The notes below the pieces were generated by a model. It saw nothing but the letters and a program-made list of their open reading frames with translations, did not search any database and was not told the origin of the DNA. Of a stretch of 64,000 nucleotides of DNA, positions 58,510-64,000 are shown in pieces. The number at the start of each line of letters is the position of its first letter. Position 1 is the first letter of the stretch. The position numbers and the translations under genes were made by a program. Origin of the DNA: Doryteuthis pealeii (taxonomy: Eukaryota; Mollusca; Cephalopoda; Myopsida; Loliginidae); assembly GCA_023376005.1 (NCBI GenBank), contig CM042160.1, positions 88,492,647-88,556,646 of the forward strand. Reading direction: 5' to 3'.

Positions 58510-59245
58510 AATAATTAACCATATAACAAAATGGTATAGGCATAAACCAGAATCTGTTCTTGAGAATTAAACGCATAAATTCTCTGAGACTTCGAGATAA
58601 AGACGGATCACCCTATCCCAGCCAGGAGACCAGACCTAGAGAATGAGATGCATACAATTGTCTGGAATTTTGAGATACAAACTGTTGAGAATTCTGGATA
58701 TAAGGTGTGTGATGGATTCCCGCTCCTACTTATAGACTAGGCTTGATCATGTGATCTATTTCTTGGCCAACCACTGGCAGTACTCTGAGGCTGATACAAT
58801 ACTTAACCGACCCTACTGGTAATAATTACGCGAACATTCATGGACAACGGACATAGGATTAAATCACTGGACCTTTACCAAAACGCAGGATAGGACTTAT
58901 ACGCTTACCAAAGGATTCCATACGACAGGACTTTCTTTAAGCCATTTTCAACTGGACAAGGATGGCATTTAAAAACTTTACAAAAACGTTTAACTAATCC
59001 CGACCAGAAACCAAACCTAGTGTTAATTATTAAGAAAAAAAAACGTGTCATCTGATGGATTTTGCCATTAGTGAAAAAATAAAGAAAGAAAAAAATGAAA
59101 AAGAATGATAGACAAATACTTGGAACTTGCCGGAGAACTAAAAAAAAAATAACTATGAAACATGAAGGTGTTATCAATTGTAGTTGGTGCACTTGGAACG
59201 ATCTTCAAGGGTTTAGAAAGGAGACTGGAGAAATTGAATAAAGTC
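58510..59245 (+). pseudogene. RLE-type LINE relic with an LTR-like insertion
   Basis: Frameshifted pieces (TKWYRHKPESVLEN, then DFAI, LGTIFKGLER). An LTR-like block (58693-58990, inverted copy of 41745-42035) interrupts it. Confidence 0.65.
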
Positions 59246-59429
59246 TCTTGTGATTCATTTTAAAATGAGAAATTTAAATAAAAATATGATAAAGTTATAA
59301 ATCAATGATATAATAGATATAATCTAAAAATGATTAAAGAATTAAACAAATTAATAAAAGATAAAAGATAATAAAAAGGAAATAAAAGACAAATAAAATT
59401 TGAAAAAATACAAAAAGAATAACAATAAA

Positions 59430-59490
59430 CAATGTTATCTGTACAACGTTTCGGCCGATATACCCTCCGGCCTTCTTCAGGTAAAAAAAA
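59430..59490 (-). mobile_element. Family C core fragment
   Basis: HHR-like core on minus, with a poly-A run after it. Confidence 0.7.
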
Positions 59491-59499
59491 AAAGAGTCT

Positions 59500-59960
59500 A
59501 GGTAAAAAATCATACATACAAATGAATAGGTAGATATTCTAGCCAAAACAAGACATTAGGTTTATAAGTTCTCAAAATTCACACTGGATTGTCCAATTGG
59601 ACACATGGCCTAGTGGATAAACGAGTTAGGTTAAGACAATTCTAAGTGACAGTTATCTCTGGATTCCAGGTTCAACCCTGACCGGCGGCAGTAACATAGA
59701 AAAATAATTAACACAGCTCCTGGTTAGCTGAATGAGAACGGGATACCCCCGTGGACTGAATAAAGGGTTAGGCTCCCGATTGCGACAAGAAAGTTCCCGA
59801 GTCCGAGAAGGTTCCTGATTCCGACAAGAAATACCTGAAGAAGGCCGGAGGGCACACCGACCAAAACATTGTACAGATAACAATGAAGATGAGGACAATA
59901 GTCCGAATAATACTAATCATCAAGTCTCATCTCAAACATTCAGAGAAATAACAATAAACA
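59500..59960 (+). mobile_element. Family C composite, most complete copy
   Basis: In order: upstream block, tRNA-like head (GGCCTAGTGGATAAACG, GGTTCAACCCTGA at about 59670), CCCCGTGGACTGAATAAAGG, GTCCGA minisatellite, altered HHR-like core, and conserved tail. Confidence 0.75.
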
Positions 59961-60006
59961 ACTTAAAAACTAGAATACATATAAAATAATGAATAATAGT
60001 AGGCAA

Positions 60007-60110
60007 TCTTATTATAATGGAGATTCGGTGTCGGTCTATCTTTAACCGAATCTACGTTACTGCTTACGTCACAATACCCTCAAGAATTGCATCAGGTCAT
60101 ATTGCCCCCT
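60007..60110 (+). mobile_element. Helitron 5' terminal fragment
   Basis: TCTTATTATAATGGAGATTC after an A, then GTCACAATACCCTC as in copies X-Z. No 3' end nearby. Confidence 0.6.
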
Positions 60111-60503
60111 ACGTACGTCTGGACTTATGAATTAATCTAAGTGCAGTAGTCAAACCTCACTGGGCACCCCATTCTTGTGGCCTTGTACTGCATCTAAGCT
60201 AGCAATACAAATAAACAAATCGTTATCCCAAAAACTTACTTCTGATTCTTCTACAGAAAATACCGAAAGTTGCGTCGACCCAAAATAGATTTGTATAAAT
60301 CAAGGTTAACCTGAATGTTTAACGGTATTTATGAATACAAAATAATAAAATTCCACTCTGTCAACCCCCTCAATATAAGAGTGAATATTAATGAGCGGTT
60401 TTTTTGGCAAACAACAATTTTCACAAATGAAAGGAATATTTTCTAAAATTAACGAACCAATAAAATGGATAATTTTCTCAATTACGATACATGCTTATAA
60501 TAC

Positions 60504-60519
60504 ACACACACACACACAC

Positions 60520-60607
<88 letters not shown>

Positions 60608-60844
60608 TATGTATGTTATGTTCTTGTGAACGTTGTTTGTTTGGTCTTTTGAAGCATTGGAAAAAAGAACAAAAACAAGAAAAACAGAACAAAAATCAGA
60701 ATTTTGATATTCAACCGTTGCTCTGTTTCTGGTTTGATCAATTCCGATATTTCGGGTGAACCTTCACCCTTTTTCAAGGTATATGAGACAGTCTGGAGAA
60801 AATAATAAAATGCTGTATATAACGGCAAAAAAGGTAATTAAATC

Positions 60845-60910
<66 letters not shown>
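60504..60910. repeat. (CA)n(TA)n, HHR-like trace, (TA)n
   Basis: 60504-60602 CA then TA. Minus-strand UUGAAAAA-GGGUG/CACCC-GAAAUAUC at about 60735-60778 is a diverged member of the HHR-like set. TA at 60848-60909. Confidence 0.8.
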
Positions 60911-60911
<1 letters not shown>

Positions 60912-60990
60912 GATTTTGTAAAAGAATGACTCGATTTGCACTTTCCCCTAACTTCAGACTGCCGTATCTTTACTTGTTCAAATCTCTATA

Positions 60991-61085
60991 GTAAAGTCGT
61001 CGGGGTGGCCTAAAGTAGGTATCAGCCAATCAGCGAGGGAGTCTATCCCCTTTTCACCTTGTGATTTCTAGCCGAACGCTCTACA
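60991..61085 (-). mobile_element. SINE D fragment
   Basis: GTAAAGTCGTCGGGGTGGCC, then part of the body, then a piece of the head (GAACGCTCTAC). Confidence 0.7.
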
Positions 61086-61087
61086 GA

Positions 61088-61420
61088 CATAGCTCTATGG
61101 TTATTTAAAAAAACAAAAAAAAAAACACCACTAAACATGATATATAAAGATGAAAATATGTCCTATTCCAAAGATTCTAACATTAAATTTTGTGTCAAAT
61201 ACAAAAAAACCCCCAAAAACAAAACAACAACAACATATCTATGTATATCTATAATTGAAAGTGTGACAAATACCAACGATAGTTAAGTAGGTAATTAGTT
61301 ACGAGCAAGCGTATAACTGTATAGATTCCGTGGATTTTTTTATGGGTTTAGCCAATTATACGAAGGAAAGGAATTGGTTCAAAAGTTTCCTGAAGGCTAC
61401 CAGTTACAATGAAAAGAAAA
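61088..61420. other. No gene recognised
   Basis: A-rich, low complexity. Confidence 0.5.
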
Positions 61421-61570
61421 TTTGGTACCATTGTAGTATGTGGCCTACCTTTTGAATGTGGCCTACGAACTCATGTCTCTCTTATAGTATGTGGCCTACC
61501 ATAAAAAGCATATTATAAGGTCATAATAATAATAACTGCTAACCCTAACCCTATTTCAGAATTTTGAATA
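61420..61570 (+). repeat. Family F element
   Basis: GTATGTGGCCTACCTTTTG, ATGTCTCTCTTATAGTATG, CTAACCCTAACCC. Homologous to 30705-30862. Confidence 0.75.
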
Positions 61571-61789
61571 TTTTAGAATTAAATAGATCTCTGATTCATG
61601 TAAATTATGGATAAATTCTTTTTTAATTATTCTTAATTACTATATACACCTTATGACTGAATTGCATTTCTTGAAATTGAATATATGTGAAAAATAATTA
61701 GTTTCAATCAATTGTCTACTACTTATATCTATAAATATACTCTTACTGAGGTAGGACACATTCAAACCGGGTAGGCCACATATAACAGA

Positions 61790-63305
61790 ATCAAAAAGGT
61801 AGGCCACATACTAAAACAGAATCAAAAAGGTAGGCCACATACTAAAACAGAATCAAAAAGGTAGGCCACATACTATAAGAGAATCAAAAAGGTAGGCCAC
61901 ATACTATAAGAGAATCAAAAAGGGAGGTCACATACTATAAGAGAATCAAAAAGGGAGGTCACATACTATAAGAGAAAAAAAGGGAGGCCACATACTATAA
62001 AGAGAATCAAAAAGGTAGGCCACATACTATAAGAGAATCAAAGGAGGTCACATACTATAAGAGAATCAAAAAGGGAGGTCACATACTATAAAGAGAATCA
62101 AAAAGGGAGGCCACATACTATAAGAGAATCAAAAATGGAGGCCACATACTATAACAGAATCAAAAAGGGAGGTCACATACTATAAGAGAATCAAGAAGGT
62201 AGGCCACATAGTATATAAGAATCAAAAAGGGAGGTCACATACCATAACAGAATCAAAAAGGTAGGCCACATACTATAACAGAATCAAAAAGGTAGGCCTC
62301 ATACTATAACAGAATCAAGAAGGTAGGCCACATACCATAACAGAATCAAGAAGGTAGGCCACATACTATAACAGAATAAAAAAGGTAGGCCACATACTAT
62401 AACAGAATCAAAAAGGTAGGCCACATACTATAACAGAATCAAAAAGATAGGCCACATACTATACAGAATCAAAAAGGTAGACCATACTATAACGAATCAA
62501 AAAGGTATAAACAGAATCAAAGGTAGGCCACATACTATACAGAATCAAAAAGGTAGACCACATACTATAACAGAATCAAAAGGTAGACCACATACTATAA
62601 CAGAATCAAAAAGGTAGGCCATATACTAAAAAAGAATCAAAAAGATAGGCCACATACTATAACAATCAAAAGGTAGGCCACATACTATAACAGAATCAAA
62701 AAGGTAGGCCACATACTATAACAGAATCAAAAAGTAGCCACATACATAACAGAATCAAAAGGTAGACCACATACTAAATCAAAAGAATCAAAAAGGTAGG
62801 CCACATACTATAACAGAATCAAAAAGGTAGACCACATACTATAACAGAATCAAAAAGGTAGGCATATACTAAAAAAGAATCAAAAAGATAGGCCACATAC
62901 TATAACAATCAAAAAGGTAGGCCACATACTATAACAGAATCAAAAAGGTAGACCACATACTATAACAGAATCAAAAGGTAAACCACATACTATAACAGAA
63001 TCAAAAAGTAGGCCAATACTATAACAGAATCAAAAAGTAGGCCACATACTATAACAGAATCAAAAAGGTAGGCCACATAGTATAACAGAATCAAAAAGGT
63101 AGGCCACATACTATAACAGAATCAAAAAGGTAGGCCACATACTATAACAGAATCAAAAAGGTAGGCCTCATACTATAACAGAATCAAAAAGGTAGGCCAC
63201 ATACTATAACAGAATCAAAAAGGTAGGCCACATACGATAACAGAATCAAAAAGGTAGCCACATACTATAACAGAATCAAAAAGGTAGGCCACACACTATA
63301 ACAGC
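61790..63305. repeat. 31-bp tandem array, about 49 units
   Basis: Units GAATCAAAAAGGTAGGCCAC + ATACTATAACA with many variants and small deletions. The unit is the complement of the core of family F next door. Confidence 0.95.
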
Positions 63306-63307
63306 AC

Positions 63308-63655
63308 CGACAAATAAATAACCACGACTCAAAAGAAGGAGTTATTGTTAATGTTATCTAAAATGTACCGATCCCTGTTCTTTGATTTCACCCCCTTTCT
63401 CCATGCAAACCCCATTTATGAATAAATTAGGTGTTTATCAATTCCAAGTGAAGCGAGAAATATAGGTTAAGGAATTACTTATATATACAGTCAGAATTAG
63501 TTCCTGTTTCAGTGAATTTTGTTGGCTCTTTCAAGATGGTTAAATGAATTTCGATAAATTGTTGTATGGATAAAAAGAAACCTTAAGAGGCGCGAAGGGA
63601 CGTTGTATAAAAAGTCGTACAGGATGTTGGAATTGATTAATCAATCACGCATATA
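63308..63655. other. No gene recognised
   Basis: Unassigned AT-rich DNA. Confidence 0.5.
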
Positions 63656-63656
63656 T

Positions 63657-63659
<3 letters not shown>

Positions 63660-63737
<78 letters not shown>

Positions 63738-63816
63738 TTAGGGTAGCTACTTTAAATTAAATATGCTCTATCCATGATATTGAACACTATTATAAATATA
63801 GCACAACATATTATCA

Positions 63817-63850
<34 letters not shown>

Positions 63851-64000
63851 TATATAGTTGAAAGGATAGATAAATAAAAGAAAGAAAATGTTGCATGGTT
63901 AAAATTGGTTTAATGAGGTACCAACAGGTGTTTCGGCTGAGAGTTTGTTCATGTACATATTGTATTCTATCTATTATTTTTTTTTAAAATATGAAATAAA
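63660..64000. repeat. (CA)n(TA)n and (TA)n with an element edge
   Basis: Tracts at 63660-63735 and 63818-63857. Minus-strand CAGCCGAAACACCUGUUGG at about 63920-63945 resembles the 3' half of the HHR-like module. Confidence 0.75.

Noticed and set aside
61790..63305. CRISPR array
   Set aside because: Units are directly tandem without unique spacers, and the host is eukaryotic.

Overview
The window is an AT-rich, animal-type genomic segment packed with microsatellites and transposable elements. There is one clearly functional-looking protein gene. Evidence for a metazoan: long (TA)n, (CA)n and (GA)n tracts, tRNA-derived SINEs, a non-LTR retrotransposon with a restriction-like endonuclease, Helitrons, a mariner relic, Tigger/pogo-like and hAT-like MITEs, and an exon with a phase-1 splice acceptor. 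The repeat style suggests a lophotrochozoan, possibly a mollusc, but nothing here fixes the species.

Layout. 0-9 kb: SINE fragments, a hAT-like MITE with 8-bp target duplications, LINE 3' ends, a 639-bp Helitron, and a MITE with telomere-like repeats inside. 9-17 kb: a 680-bp CT/CA tract, a foldback element, the best LINE copy (12.2-13.3 kb, one in-frame stop), and SINEs. 17-25 kb: two canonical hammerhead ribozymes, nested SINEs, a zinc-finger relic, very long TA tracts, and a second foldback. 25-37 kb: a 97-bp tandem array, LINE ends, a Helitron nested precisely inside a Helitron, and a deleted mariner. 37-48 kb: pyrimidine/purine microsatellites, SINE nests, a tRNA-like satellite, and a Tigger-like element. 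48-54.2 kb: 5S-like repeats and a dense run of foldback elements in (TA)n, several with hammerhead-like cores, including a third canonical hammerhead. 54.6-56.45 kb (minus strand): an intact thermolysin-family (M4) secreted metalloprotease exon. 56.5-64 kb: an 89-bp tandem array, more SINE and LINE fragments, and a 31-bp tandem array of about 49 copies.

The main discovery candidate is a set of short retroposon families that pair a tRNA-like Pol III promoter with a downstream self-cleaving hammerhead ribozyme (HHR). Three sites keep every invariant core base and three matching helices. About a dozen more, in at least five other families, share the fold with one extra base before helix II. Helix III is short and often palindromic, as in ribozymes that act as dimers. 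Many of these modules sit in outward-pointing inverted pairs bounded by (TA)n.

The second candidate is the M4 metalloprotease. It belongs to a family best known from bacteria, but here it has a eukaryotic splice acceptor and transposon neighbours.

Repeat labels used below are local. A = retroposon ending in an (AAAAC)n tail, with a 136-bp short form. B = tRNA-SINE with a TGGTGTAATGG box. C = tRNA-headed composite with an HHR-like core. D = tRNA-SINE with a TAGCTCAGTCGG box. F = repeat carrying a GTGGCCTACC motif. G = foldback family in (TA)n.
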